Assembly: GCF_024171925.1 (NCBI RefSeq)
Contig: NZ_JAMTCO010000017.1
Coordinates: forward strand, 153,277 to 217,276
Reading direction: 5' to 3'
DNA length: 64,000 nucleotides
Origin: Actinokineospora diospyrosa
Lineage (GTDB): Bacteria > Actinomycetota > Actinomycetes > Mycobacteriales > Pseudonocardiaceae
The translations under genes were made by a program, and so were the position numbers. Positions 8,958 through 17,507 of the stretch are shown here, one piece after another. The notes under the pieces are model-generated. The model was given only the letters and a program-made list of their open reading frames with translations, did not search any database and was not told where the DNA came from. Numbering within the stretch: position 1 is the stretch's first letter; each line of letters begins with the position of its first letter.

Positions 8958-9935
8958 TCAGCCCTCCACAGTGGACGCGAAACGGCGGCGGTATTCCGCC
9001 GGTCCCACCGCGAGCGCGCGCAGGAACGCGCGGCGCATCGCCTCCGGCGTGCCGTACCCGCAGGCGCGCGCCACCCGCGAGACGCTGTCGTCGGTGTCCT
9101 CCAGCCGCAGCCGCGCCGCCTCGAGCCGGACCTGGTCGACGTAGCGGCCGGGCGCCACCCCCACCTCCTGGGTGAACGCGCGGGTGAAGTGCCGCGGCGA
9201 GAGCCCGGCGTGCTTGGCCAGCGCGGTCACCGACAGGTCCGCCTCGGGGTGCTCGGCGATCCAGCGCTGCACGTCGCGCAACGGTTCGCGGTGCGCCAGT
9301 TGCGCCGACATCTGCGCGCTGAACTGGGCCTGGTTGCCCGGGCGGCGCAGGAACACCACCAGGTGCCTGGCGACGGTGAGCGCCACGTCGCGGCCGAGGT
9401 CGTCCTCCACCAGCGCCAGCGCGAGGTCGATGCCCGCGCTCACCCCGGCCGAGGTGGCGATGTTGCCGTCGCGCACGAAGATCGGCTCGGCGACCACGGT
9501 GATGTCCGGGTGCAGGTCGGCCAACTCGGCGCAGTACGCCCAGTGCGTGGTGGCCCGGCGCCCGGCGAGGAACCCGGCCTCGGCCAGCACGAACGCCCCG
9601 GTGCACACCGACACCAGCCGCCCGGCGCGCGGACCGGCGCCGCGCAGCCACGACACCAGCGACAGGTCGAGCTCACCCGGTACGCAGCCACCTGGCGCGA
9701 CCAGGGTGTCCGGCGCGGGCGCGCCGTCGAGGTCGATGTCGGGGACCAGCCGCAGCCGCGCGGAGGTCCGCACGGCGACCGCACCGAGGCTGCCGGTGGT
9801 GATCGCGTAGGCGGGCGCCCCGCCGCGCTCGGTGAGGACGTCGTTGGCCGAGGCGAACACCTCGACCGGCCCGACCACGTCGAGCCCCTTGACGCCGTCG
9901 TAGAGCATCAGCTGGACGTTGTGCACACCACCCAT
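8958..9935 (-). CDS. GlxA-type regulator: DJ-1/PfpI-like domain plus AraC helix-turn-helix
   Basis: 325 residues. The N-terminal half (about 1-185) is a DJ-1/PfpI glutamine-amidotransferase-like sensor (LMLYDGVKGLDVVGPVEVF, LVSVCTGAFVLAEAG with the Cys elbow). The C-terminal 100 residues carry two AraC helix-turn-helix motifs (LSVTALAKHAGLSPRHFTRA and VSRVARACGYGTPEAMRRAF). Such proteins activate or repress nearby catabolic or secondary-metabolism genes. It lies 59 bases downstream of, and on the same strand as, the radical SAM/ATP-grasp set, so it may be the last gene of that transcript and a candidate pathway regulator. That link is inference. Confidence 0.9.
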   Translation of the reverse strand: MGGVHNVQLMLYDGVKGLDVVGPVEVFASANDVLTERGGAPAYAITTGSLGAVAVRTSARLRLVPDIDLDGAPAPDTLVAPGGCVPGELDLSLVSWLRGAGPRAGRLVSVCTGAFVLAEAGFLAGRRATTHWAYCAELADLHPDITVVAEPIFVRDGNIATSAGVSAGIDLALALVEDDLGRDVALTVARHLVVFLRRPGNQAQFSAQMSAQLAHREPLRDVQRWIAEHPEADLSVTALAKHAGLSPRHFTRAFTQEVGVAPGRYVDQVRLEAARLRLEDTDDSVSRVARACGYGTPEAMRRAFLRALAVGPAEYRRRFASTVEG

Positions 9936-9994
9936 GTTGTTCGGTGCGCGGCGAAGGCGTCAACGACGCGTACCCCACCTTTCGCGCCACGGGC

Positions 9995-10552
9995 TCACCA
10001 CACCCACTTGCGCATCCACAGTGGACGGTCGCGGCCCTGGCCGACCTGGCGCAGCTCGGTGGGGTCGAACAGCACCGGTTCCGGCTCGGCGTGCACCAGC
10101 AACACCTCGTGGTAGACCTCGCGGTCGGACAGGATCCACCCGGCCGGGCAGCCCGCCGCGCGCCACCTGGCCCGCCACAGCGCGGTCTCCTCCACCGCGG
10201 CCCGCTCGACCAGCTGGACCCGCTCCACGCGCAGCCCGCGCGCGGTGAGCACCATCCCGGCGACGCAGGCGAGCACCCCGCAGTCCAGGTGCGCCGCGCC
10301 GGGCACGTCGCACCAGGCGAACGGCCACCGGCTGGGACCCCAGCGGAAGTAGCGGAACAGCCAACCGAGGCCGAAGGTCGTGGTGTCCCACTCGCGGGCG
10401 GGGGTCGCCTCGGCGCGGTCGTGCGCCAGCAGCCAGGACCGGGTGTCGGCGCACGCGACGCAGTCCGGGTGCTCGACCAGCGCGGACGGCGGCTGGTCGG
10501 GCACCTTCGCGGGCAGCGCGGGGACGGCCGACTGGGCGGGGGGTGTCATCAC
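9995..10552 (-). CDS. Uncharacterised 185-residue protein, possible papain/transglutaminase-like Cys-His-Asp fold
   Basis: Not recognised by name. The start is GTG at 10552 directly after the stop of the fusion gene (an ATG follows at 10549), so translation is coupled. Six cysteines: Cys31-x2-Cys34, Cys81, Cys91, Cys96, Cys135. The order Cys91 (LDCGVLACVAGMVL, helix-like), His148 (VYHEVLLVH, strand-like) and Asp163 (LFDPTE) matches the order and local look of the triad in transglutaminase/papain-like enzymes, so an acyltransferase or peptidase role is plausible. No signal peptide or membrane segment. Context suggests it acts on the product of the ATP-grasp/decarboxylase fusion. Confidence 0.6.
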   Translation of the reverse strand: MMTPPAQSAVPALPAKVPDQPPSALVEHPDCVACADTRSWLLAHDRAEATPAREWDTTTFGLGWLFRYFRWGPSRWPFAWCDVPGAAHLDCGVLACVAGMVLTARGLRVERVQLVERAAVEETALWRARWRAAGCPAGWILSDREVYHEVLLVHAEPEPVLFDPTELRQVGQGRDRPLWMRKWVW

Positions 10553-12793
10553 TCAGACTCCGAACCGGTAGCTCATGCTGGCGTCGTAGGCGCCCGCGTC
10601 GAGGAACAGCAGGTGGTCGCCCGCGGCGATGCCGTCGGGCAGGGTGAGCCCGGCGCGCGGGCGGTCGTGCTCCATGCACAGCCGACCGAGCACGGACTCG
10701 TCCCCGGCGGGCAGCTTGCGCCACCGGGCACCCGGGGCCCGCCACAGCACGGGGTGCGGGTGCGAGGCCCAGTCGGGCAGTTCGGCGATCGAGGCGTCGA
10801 CGACCGCGGCCCGCCCGAGCGGCCCGTCGCGCACGTCGAGCACGGTGGTGAACACCGCCATCGCCGGTTCCACCAGGTACTTGCCCGGCTCGAACAGCAC
10901 CTGGTCGAGCGAGCCGAGCTCGCGCACCGCGACCCGGCTCGCCCTGGTCAGCTGGCTGCCGAGCTCCTCGCGGGCGAGCCAGGGCGGCCACCCGCCGCCG
11001 AGGTCGACGCAGCGGGCGCGGCTGTTGACGCGGGTCAGCAGGTCGGCGGCGACGGTGACCGCCGAGGTGAACTCGCGCAGCCAGGCGCGCAGCCCGATCT
11101 GGCTGGCGGCGTGGTGGAACTGCAGCCCGACCCGGCCGAGCGGGGCGCGGCGCAGCGCGTCGGCGACCCGGCGGTAGGTGCGCGGGCAGGTGACGTCGAT
11201 GCCGAAGCGGGAGGCGACGGTGGGCGGGGCGAGCCGCAGCCCGACCACGTCGGCGTACACCGCGCCGGTGGTGAGCAGGTCGACGGTGCGCTCGAGGTCG
11301 GTGACCGAGTCGCAGAACACCGCGCCGAACTTGACCGGGCCGCCGTCGAAGCGCCACCACTTCGCCGGGCCGCCGAGCACGACCCGGTCGCCGGGGAAGC
11401 CCGCCTCGGCGCAGCGGCGGGCCTCGGCCTGCGAGATCACCTCGACCAGCGCGCCGCGGCGCAGCACCGCGTCGAGCACCCGGGGGTCGGGGTTGGTCTT
11501 GACCGAGTAGGCGAAGCGGGTGGGCACCCCGGTGGCGTCCTCGACATCGCGGCAGACCGCGGTGAGCCGGTCCAGGCCGCGGTCGAGCACCCCGCCGAAC
11601 AGGACCCGCGCGGGCGACTCGTACGGGTCGACCACGAGCGCCGCGGCGATGTCGGCGGTGCGCACCGGGTCGACCGCGCTCGGGCGCGGCCGGGGGCGCG
11701 CCGGGGTGAGCCTGCGGGAGAGCACCGGCATGCCGGAGGGGTGCTTGCCGACCGCGGCGGGTTCCGGCGCGACCGCGCGGTGGGTCGGCGCGAGCGCGCC
11801 GGTGGCGTGCGGGCCCGCCGGGATCTCCTCGACGACGCGCACGAACCCGCTCGAGTGGGCCTTCTCCCGCTCGTGGCGGGGGATCCCGGTCGCGGCGGCG
11901 ACGAGCCGGGCGGGCAGGTTGACCCCGGCGAGGGTGGCGCCGTGGATCCAGGCCGGGAACCGCGGGTTGACCTCCAGCAGGTACGGGACGCCGGTGTCGC
12001 TCTCGCGCACGAACTCGACCTCGCCGCCGCCAGTCCACCTGGTGACCCGGACCAGGTCGACCAGCCGGGCGCGGGTTGGCTGGTCGAGCCGGTCGACCGC
12101 GCCAGCCCAGGTCTTGCCCTCGCTGGTGACCATCGTCTTGCGCATCGCGCAAGCGCCGAGCAGTTCGCCGTCGAGCGCGGCGAACACCACCGACTCCTCG
12201 GTGCCCGCGACGTGGCGCTGCAGCAGGCTCTCCGCGCCCCAGGTGTCGCGCACCCGCTCGAGCGCGCCGGTCAACTCGGCGCGGTTGGTGACCGCGACCG
12301 CCTGGTAGCGCGGTCCCTTGACCCAGATCCGCCAGCCGTGCCGGGCGGCGAAGTCGGCGGCGTCCTCGATGCCCTCGGCGAAGCGGTGCTCGGGTACCGC
12401 GAGCCCGAGCAGCGACGCGGCGGTCTCGCCCGGCTTGGCAACGACGTCGAACGCGGCGGCTGGCGGCAGCAACAGCGCCGGGTGGCCGGGGGCGCGCTCG
12501 GTGAGCAACGCGGCCTCCAGGTCGAGGCCGGGCAGGAAGACCGCGCCAGCCGACTCCACGATGGACACCAGGCCCGCGCACAGCGCGCCGAGATCGGCGG
12601 TGTGCCAACCGGGGCGGATGTGCGTGCGGTCGAACTCCGGGGCGCTGAGCCCGGTGGAACGCGGCGAGTAGTCCAGCGCCTCGAGCCGCAGCCGGGGCCA
12701 GGCCAGCCGCAGCGACCGGGCCAGGCCGAGCCCGGGTGAGGGGTTGGGGCCCGAGTGCACGCCGGACAGCACGACGGTGGGGGTGGTCGACAC
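10553..12793 (-). CDS. Fusion protein: ATP-grasp ligase domain plus fold-type-III PLP decarboxylase domain
   Basis: 746 residues. Residues 1-115 are a pre-ATP-grasp domain. About 115-305 is ATP-grasp, with Lys159 (WVKG), a BC/CPSase-like strand (LLQRHVAGTEESVVF) and metal ligands in LLEVNPR (Glu274, Asn276). About 305-370 is a Pro/Arg-rich linker. About 385-746 is an ornithine/diaminopimelate-decarboxylase-like domain with PLP-Lys432 (YSVKTNP), FHHAASQ (about 560), the phosphate loop DLGGGW (about 597-602), FEPGKYLVEP, Cys706 (LCMEHD) and DAGAYDASMS near the end. The GTG at 12793 has AAGGGG upstream and starts 11 bases after the radical SAM stop. Predicted to activate an amino acid carboxylate with ATP and decarboxylate an amino-acid-derived intermediate. 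Substrate unknown. Confidence 0.85.
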   Translation of the reverse strand: MSTTPTVVLSGVHSGPNPSPGLGLARSLRLAWPRLRLEALDYSPRSTGLSAPEFDRTHIRPGWHTADLGALCAGLVSIVESAGAVFLPGLDLEAALLTERAPGHPALLLPPAAAFDVVAKPGETAASLLGLAVPEHRFAEGIEDAADFAARHGWRIWVKGPRYQAVAVTNRAELTGALERVRDTWGAESLLQRHVAGTEESVVFAALDGELLGACAMRKTMVTSEGKTWAGAVDRLDQPTRARLVDLVRVTRWTGGGEVEFVRESDTGVPYLLEVNPRFPAWIHGATLAGVNLPARLVAAATGIPRHEREKAHSSGFVRVVEEIPAGPHATGALAPTHRAVAPEPAAVGKHPSGMPVLSRRLTPARPRPRPSAVDPVRTADIAAALVVDPYESPARVLFGGVLDRGLDRLTAVCRDVEDATGVPTRFAYSVKTNPDPRVLDAVLRRGALVEVISQAEARRCAEAGFPGDRVVLGGPAKWWRFDGGPVKFGAVFCDSVTDLERTVDLLTTGAVYADVVGLRLAPPTVASRFGIDVTCPRTYRRVADALRRAPLGRVGLQFHHAASQIGLRAWLREFTSAVTVAADLLTRVNSRARCVDLGGGWPPWLAREELGSQLTRASRVAVRELGSLDQVLFEPGKYLVEPAMAVFTTVLDVRDGPLGRAAVVDASIAELPDWASHPHPVLWRAPGARWRKLPAGDESVLGRLCMEHDRPRAGLTLPDGIAAGDHLLFLDAGAYDASMSYRFGV

Positions 12794-12804
12794 CGGTGTC
12801 CCCT

Positions 12805-14112
12805 TCAGTGCTCGGTGGCGAAGTAGGTGGCGAGGCGCTCGTCCTCGCGGTGGCGCAGTTGCGCCCACAGCGCCTCGTAATCGGCGGTGGGGATCGCGGA
12901 GTGGTTGTCGTTGTGGTCGGAGTAGTCCTGGAACGCCGTCGCCGACAGCTCCGCCGGGCTCATCCGGGCCCGCGCGCGGGTCCAGTGCGAGCGCTCGCCG
13001 AGCGGGGTGTGCGGCAGCGGGTAGTAGCGGAACGCGTCGAAGGCCAGCCGGGGCACCGAGTCGATCAGGTCCAGCGTGGCGCGGGCGTCGGCGGCGTCCT
13101 CGCCAGGCCAGCCGATGCCGATCGAGGCGCGCAGCGCGAACCCCAGGTCGAGCGCCCGGTTGAGCACGTCGGCGATCTCGCCGCGCAGCCGCCCCTTGGC
13201 CAGCAGCAGCCGGGTCCGCGCCGACGCGGACTCGATCCCGACATAAAGGGCGCGGAACCCGGCGCGGTGCATGAGCGCGAGCAACTCGGGATAGCGGTCG
13301 AGATCGGACAACTGGACGTCGCAGCCGAAGCGGAATCCGCCGCCGTCGGCGATCGCGCGGGCGCAGAAGTCGCGAACCCGCCGTTGCCGGGCGTCGATGA
13401 AACAGTCGTCGACGAAGTAGAATCCGCGGGCGCCGGTGACCGCGTTCAGTTCCAGCAGGTCGTCGTGCAGTTTCCCGGCGGTGACGTAGCGGAACCGCGC
13501 GTTCGGGTAGTGCGCGTTGAGGTAGCAGAAGGTGCACCGCCTGGTGCAGCCGCGCGCGGAGGCGACGTGGATGCCGGGCACGGCCATGTTCGGCCAACTG
13601 CGCGCCGGGTGCACGTAGTCGGCCAGGCCCGACCACCAGGACGGCAGGCCGACCGCGTCCAGGGTGGGCGGCTCGGCGCCGTGCACCAGGCCGCCCGGGC
13701 GCGGGCGGCGCGCCAGCCAGGACACCATCGCCTGCTCGCCGTCGCCGAGCACCAGGGTGTGCACGCCGGTCCAGATCAGCGCCCGCGGGTCGGGGAAGGT
13801 GCTGACCAGCGGCCCGCCCGCGACCACGGGGACGTCCGGGGCGACCCGGGCGAGGTGGTCGACCACGGCCCGGAAGCGGCGCGCCGCGACGCCCTGCTTG
13901 GCGGTCACCCCGACCACGGTGGGGCGCACCGCGGCGAACTCGGCGTCCAGGCTCGCCGCCGGGTCGGCGCCGTTGAGGTCGAGCACCCGCGCGCCGTGCC
14001 CGGCCGCGCGCACCGCGTGCCCGATGGTGATCGCGCCCCACGGCGGGAACGCGAGCGGATTGACCTCGTCGTAGATTCCCGGGTGCACCAGCAGCACCTG
14101 TTCTCGGGTCAC
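12805..14112 (-). CDS. B12-binding-type radical SAM protein
   Basis: 435 residues. Residues 1-135 resemble the cobalamin-binding Rossmann domain of class B radical SAM enzymes (VLLVHPGIY, VVGVTAKQG, VVAGGPLVS, LGDGEQAM) but lack an obvious DxHxxG motif. The radical SAM barrel follows, with the cluster motif GCTRRCTFCY (Cys189, Cys193, Cys196) and LYVGIESASARTR. Predicted [4Fe-4S]/SAM enzyme for a C-methylation, cyclisation or rearrangement. The GTG at 14112 is chosen for the AAAGGAG seven bases upstream. First gene of the three-gene set; its promoter should lie in the 300-base gap shared with the AdaA gene. Confidence 0.88.
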   Translation of the reverse strand: MTREQVLLVHPGIYDEVNPLAFPPWGAITIGHAVRAAGHGARVLDLNGADPAASLDAEFAAVRPTVVGVTAKQGVAARRFRAVVDHLARVAPDVPVVAGGPLVSTFPDPRALIWTGVHTLVLGDGEQAMVSWLARRPRPGGLVHGAEPPTLDAVGLPSWWSGLADYVHPARSWPNMAVPGIHVASARGCTRRCTFCYLNAHYPNARFRYVTAGKLHDDLLELNAVTGARGFYFVDDCFIDARQRRVRDFCARAIADGGGFRFGCDVQLSDLDRYPELLALMHRAGFRALYVGIESASARTRLLLAKGRLRGEIADVLNRALDLGFALRASIGIGWPGEDAADARATLDLIDSVPRLAFDAFRYYPLPHTPLGERSHWTRARARMSPAELSATAFQDYSDHNDNHSAIPTADYEALWAQLRHREDERLATYFATEH

Positions 14113-14412
14113 CGCGTCTCCTTTCGTTCGAGAAGGCATCGTGGTCCCGGCGGACCCCGTTACCCATTCCCGTCGACCGCGACACGATCCAGCGACAAAA
14201 CCCCGTTCCGTTTCCTGATTCCGCCACGACAATGGTTGTCGCGGAATTCCAGGAACTAGCCGCGGTTCGGCACGTTCGGTAGTCGGAAATGACGTCCCGC
14301 TGGACCAAAAGGGTATTCCCGGCCGCGGCGGCCACCCGGGCGGCGCAGCGCGGCCGAGCGTGATGTCGTTTTCCCGCTGGAGTCGCCGGTCGCGACCGGC
14401 GATGCTGGGCAC
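14113..14412. promoter_or_regulatory. Divergent promoter region between radical SAM and AdaA/AlkA genes, with a bulged dyad
   Basis: 300 bases with no gene. It is locally AT-richer than its flanks at about 14160-14250. A dyad at 14218-14247 pairs ATTCCG-CGACAA (with a 3-base bulge) to TTGTCG-CGGAAT around the loop TGG, a possible operator or transcript hairpin. No confident -10/-35 pair was assigned. Confidence 0.45.
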
Positions 14413-15900
14413 ATGCACTCCGACACCGAGCGGTGCGTGCGCGCCGTGCAGTCGCGTGACGCGCGGTTCGACGGCTGGTTCTTCACCGCCGTGCTGAGCA
14501 CCGGCATCTACTGCAGGCCCAGTTGCCCGGTGGTCCCGCCCAAGGCGCGCAACATGCGGTTCTACCCGAGCGCGGCCGCGGCCCAGCACGCAGGCTTCCG
14601 GGCGTGCAAGCGGTGTCGGCCCGACGCCTCGCCCGGCTCGCCGCAGTGGAACGAGCGGGCCGACCTGGTGGGCAGGGCGATGCGGCTGATCGCCGACGGC
14701 GTCGTGGACACCGGCGGGGTGCCCGCGCTGGCGGCGCGGCTGGGCTACAGCGTGCGGCAGGTGGAGCGGCAACTGCGCGCGGAACTGGGCGCCGGGCCGC
14801 TGGCGCTGGCCAGGGCGCAGCGCGCGCAGACGGCCAGGGTGCTGATCGAGACCAGCGCGCTGCCGATGACCGAGGTCGCCATGGCCGCGGGGTTCGGCAG
14901 CATCCGGACGTTCAACGACACCGTGCGCGAGGTGTTCGCGCTCTCGCCGACCGACCTGCGCAGGCGGGCGACCGGGCAGGCAGGACAGGCGGGGCAGGCG
15001 GGACAGGCGGGGCCGGTGTCGGGCGGGTTGACCGTGCGGCTGCCGTTCCGGGCGCCGTTCGCCCCGGACAACGTCTTCGGCCACCTCGCCGCGACCGCCG
15101 TGCCCGGGGTCGAGGAGTGGCGCGCGGGCGCCTACCGGCGCAGCGTCCGGCTGCCCAACGGGCCGGGCGTGGTGAGCCTGCGGCCCGGCCAGGACCACGT
15201 GCGGTGCGACCTGTCGCTGACCGACCTGCGGGACGTGTCGGTGGCGATCAGCCGGTGCAGGCGCCTGCTCGACCTCGACGCCGACCCGGTGGCCGTCGAC
15301 GACCTGCTCGCCGCCGACCCGGTCCTGGCGCCGCTGGTGCGCCGGACACCGGGCAGGCGGGTGCCGCGCACCGTCGACGGCGACGAGATGGCCGTGCGCG
15401 CCGTGCTGGGCCAGCAGGTGTCCACGCAGGCGGCCCGCACCCACGCCGCGCGGCTGGTGCTGGCGCACGGCGAGCCGATCACCGACGACGGCGGCGGCCT
15501 GACGCACCTGTTCCCGGACGTGGCCGCGCTCGCCGGGATCGACCCGGAGACCCTCGCCTTCCCGCGGTCGCGCCGGGCGACGCTGCTGGGGCTGGTCGCC
15601 GCGCTGCCGCGCATCGACCTGTCCCCCGGCGGCGACTGGCGGGCCGCGCGCGAGGACCTGGCCGCGCTGCCCGGGATCGGGCCGTGGACGGTCGAGACGA
15701 TCGCCATGCGCGCCCTGGGCGACCCGGACGCGTTCGTCGGCAGCGACCTGGGGATCCGGGTCGCCGCCCAGTCGCTGGGGTTACCCACCGCTCCGGCCGC
15801 GCTGAGCACCCGCGCGGCGGCGTGGCGGCCGTGGCGCTCCTACGCGGTGCAGTACCTGTGGGCCACCGGCGACCACCCGATCAACTTCCTGCCCGCCTGA
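14413..15900 (+). CDS. Bifunctional Ada-type methyl-phosphotriester acceptor/AraC regulator plus AlkA 3-methyladenine glycosylase
   Basis: 495 residues. Zinc-binding Ada domain with Cys34, Cys38 (CRPSC), Cys65 and Cys68 (CKRC), where one Cys accepts methyl groups from DNA phosphotriesters. An AraC helix-turn-helix (about 90-185) follows, then a GQAG tandem linker, an AlkA N-domain and an HhH-GPD glycosylase (VLGQQVSTQAARTHAARL; hairpin LPGIGPWTVETIAMRALGDPDAF with catalytic Asp near DLGIR). It should sense alkylation, activate transcription and excise alkylated bases. It is followed after 30 bases by ogt, forming an adaptive-response unit. The linker is encoded by a short tandem repeat at about 14976-15014 that may vary in length. 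Confidence 0.93.
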   Translation: MHSDTERCVRAVQSRDARFDGWFFTAVLSTGIYCRPSCPVVPPKARNMRFYPSAAAAQHAGFRACKRCRPDASPGSPQWNERADLVGRAMRLIADGVVDTGGVPALAARLGYSVRQVERQLRAELGAGPLALARAQRAQTARVLIETSALPMTEVAMAAGFGSIRTFNDTVREVFALSPTDLRRRATGQAGQAGQAGQAGPVSGGLTVRLPFRAPFAPDNVFGHLAATAVPGVEEWRAGAYRRSVRLPNGPGVVSLRPGQDHVRCDLSLTDLRDVSVAISRCRRLLDLDADPVAVDDLLAADPVLAPLVRRTPGRRVPRTVDGDEMAVRAVLGQQVSTQAARTHAARLVLAHGEPITDDGGGLTHLFPDVAALAGIDPETLAFPRSRRATLLGLVAALPRIDLSPGGDWRAAREDLAALPGIGPWTVETIAMRALGDPDAFVGSDLGIRVAAQSLGLPTAPAALSTRAAAWRPWRSYAVQYLWATGDHPINFLPA

Positions 15901-15930
15901 CCCAGTCCCCCGCTCGAAACGAGGAAACCC

Positions 15931-16461
15931 GTGCCGCTGTCCGCCCCCGTCACCCTCGCCGACCCGCTGACGGGCCCCACCCGCTACCACACGGTCGACT
16001 CCCCCGTCGGCGAACTGCTGCTCACCAGCGACGGCGTGGCGATCACCGGTCTCTACATGGGGATCGGGCACCGCCACTTCGCCGGGATCGGCGCGGACTG
16101 GATCAGCGACGGCGCTCCGTTCGACGCGGCGAAGGCCCAACTGGCGGCGTACTTCGGCAACGAGCTGCGCGAGTTCGACCTGCCGCTGGCGCCGCGCGGG
16201 ACGCCGTTCCAGCGGGAGGTGTGGCAGGCGCTGACGACCATCCCGTGGGGCCACACGACCACCTACGGCCAGCTCGCCCACCAGCTGGGGCGCACCGCGG
16301 CGGCCTCGCGCGCGGTCGGCACGGCCAACGGCCGCAACCCGGTCTCGATCATCATCCCGTGCCACCGGGTCATCGGGGCCAGCGGCGCGCTGGTCGGCTA
16401 CGGCGGTGGCCTGCCTGCCAAGCGGCACCTGCTCACCCTCGAGGGCTCGACGCTCGTCTGA
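15931..16461 (+). CDS. ogt: Methylated-DNA--protein-cysteine methyltransferase
   Basis: 176 residues. The active-site motif IIPCHRVIGASG places the acceptor at Cys144, and the helix-turn-helix GQLAHQLGR and arginine-finger region SRAVGTANGRNP precede it. It transfers O6-methyl groups from guanine irreversibly to itself. The GTG start at 15931 has AACGAGGA upstream. It sits 30 bases behind the AdaA/AlkA fusion and is likely co-transcribed with it, as in other actinobacterial ada-alkA-ogt sets. Length and motifs are normal. Confidence 0.95.
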   Translation: MPLSAPVTLADPLTGPTRYHTVDSPVGELLLTSDGVAITGLYMGIGHRHFAGIGADWISDGAPFDAAKAQLAAYFGNELREFDLPLAPRGTPFQREVWQALTTIPWGHTTTYGQLAHQLGRTAAASRAVGTANGRNPVSIIIPCHRVIGASGALVGYGGGLPAKRHLLTLEGSTLV

Positions 16462-16535
16462 GACGGCGCCCATCCAGGACACGTCCAGGACAACGGGGTG
16501 GCCACGAATTGCAACAGTGCTGTTAGATTGGTCGG

Positions 16536-17507
16536 GTGCTCTACACCCACGGTGAACCACGCGCCCACGGCCTGCTCGACGTCGGTCACGGCCACCTCGT
16601 GCACTGGGAGGAGTCCGGCGACCCCGGGGGCAAGCCCGCGCTGATCGTGCACGGCGGCCCGGGGAGCGGGCTCAACCCGGCCAGCCGCGACTACTTCGAC
16701 CCCGCGCGCTACCGCATCGTCCAGTTCGACCAGCGCGGGTGCGGCCGCAGCACCCCGAACGCGGGCGCGCACACCACGGACCTGACCCACAACACGACCC
16801 ACCACCTCGTCGCCGACATGGAGGCACTGCGCGAGCACCTGGGCATCGACCGGTGGCTGCTCTCCGGCGGTTCCTGGGGCTCGACGCTGATCCTCACCTA
16901 CGCGCAGCGCCATCCCGACCGCGTAACGGAAATCGTGCTGAGCGCGGCGACGACCTCCCGGTACGCCGACTTCGAGTGGATCACCTCCGGGGTGGGCGCG
17001 TTCTTCCCCGAGGCGCTGGAACGCTTCCGCGCGGGCGCTTCCCACGCCGACGACGTGATCGCCGCCTACCATGACCTGGTGTCCAGTTCGGACGCCGCGG
17101 TGCGCGAGCGGGCCGCGCGGGACTGGACGGCGTGGGAAGACACCGTTGTCTCGCTGGAACCGGCGGGCTACACCAAGCCCTACAGCGACCGCCCGACCGA
17201 GGCCCTGTACACGCTGGTGCGACTGGTGACCCACTACTGGTCCAACAAAGCGTGGCTCGAGGACGGTCAACTCCTGCGCGACGCCAACAGGTTGACGGGC
17301 ATCCCCGGCACGATCCTGCACGGGCGCCACGACATCGGCGGACCGGTCGAGGTCGCGTGGACGCTGGCGGAAGCGTGGCCCGACGCGGAACTGGTCGTCG
17401 TGGAAGACGCCGGGCACACCGGCAGCGCGGAACTCGACCGCCTCAAACGGGAAGCACTGGACCGCTACGCCGTGGATTCACCCGGCACCACCAGCCCGGT
17501 CCGGTAG
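16536..17507 (+). CDS. pip: Prolyl aminopeptidase (alpha/beta hydrolase)
   Basis: 323 residues. Oxyanion segment HGGPGSG, family block QFDQRGCGRSTP, nucleophile elbow GGSWGS (Ser113), and late Asp (HGRHD) and His (DAGHTGS) complete the triad of the S33 proline iminopeptidase family, which removes N-terminal proline from peptides in the cytosol. A TAGATT -10-like element at 16524-16529 ends seven bases before the GTG start, so the transcript may be leaderless. Its 3' end overlaps the convergent response-regulator gene by 43 bases. Confidence 0.93.
   Translation: MLYTHGEPRAHGLLDVGHGHLVHWEESGDPGGKPALIVHGGPGSGLNPASRDYFDPARYRIVQFDQRGCGRSTPNAGAHTTDLTHNTTHHLVADMEALREHLGIDRWLLSGGSWGSTLILTYAQRHPDRVTEIVLSAATTSRYADFEWITSGVGAFFPEALERFRAGASHADDVIAAYHDLVSSSDAAVRERAARDWTAWEDTVVSLEPAGYTKPYSDRPTEALYTLVRLVTHYWSNKAWLEDGQLLRDANRLTGIPGTILHGRHDIGGPVEVAWTLAEAWPDAELVVVEDAGHTGSAELDRLKREALDRYAVDSPGTTSPVR

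Noticed and set aside
9944..12739. 931-residue plus-strand open frame opposite the ATP-grasp/decarboxylase gene
   Set aside because: High-GC antisense shadow: low-complexity Arg/Gly/Ala/His composition, no motifs, while the minus frame carries clear domain motifs.
12794..14335. Upstream in-frame extension of the fusion gene to 1260 residues
   Set aside because: The extra part lies opposite codon phase to the radical SAM gene, is Arg-rich nonsense, and a GTG with a ribosome-binding site exists at 12793.
16509..16529. Full -35/-10 promoter for the prolyl aminopeptidase gene
   Set aside because: TTGCAA and TAGATT are separated by only 9 bases, too close for a sigma-70-type pair; only the -10-like element was kept as a hint.
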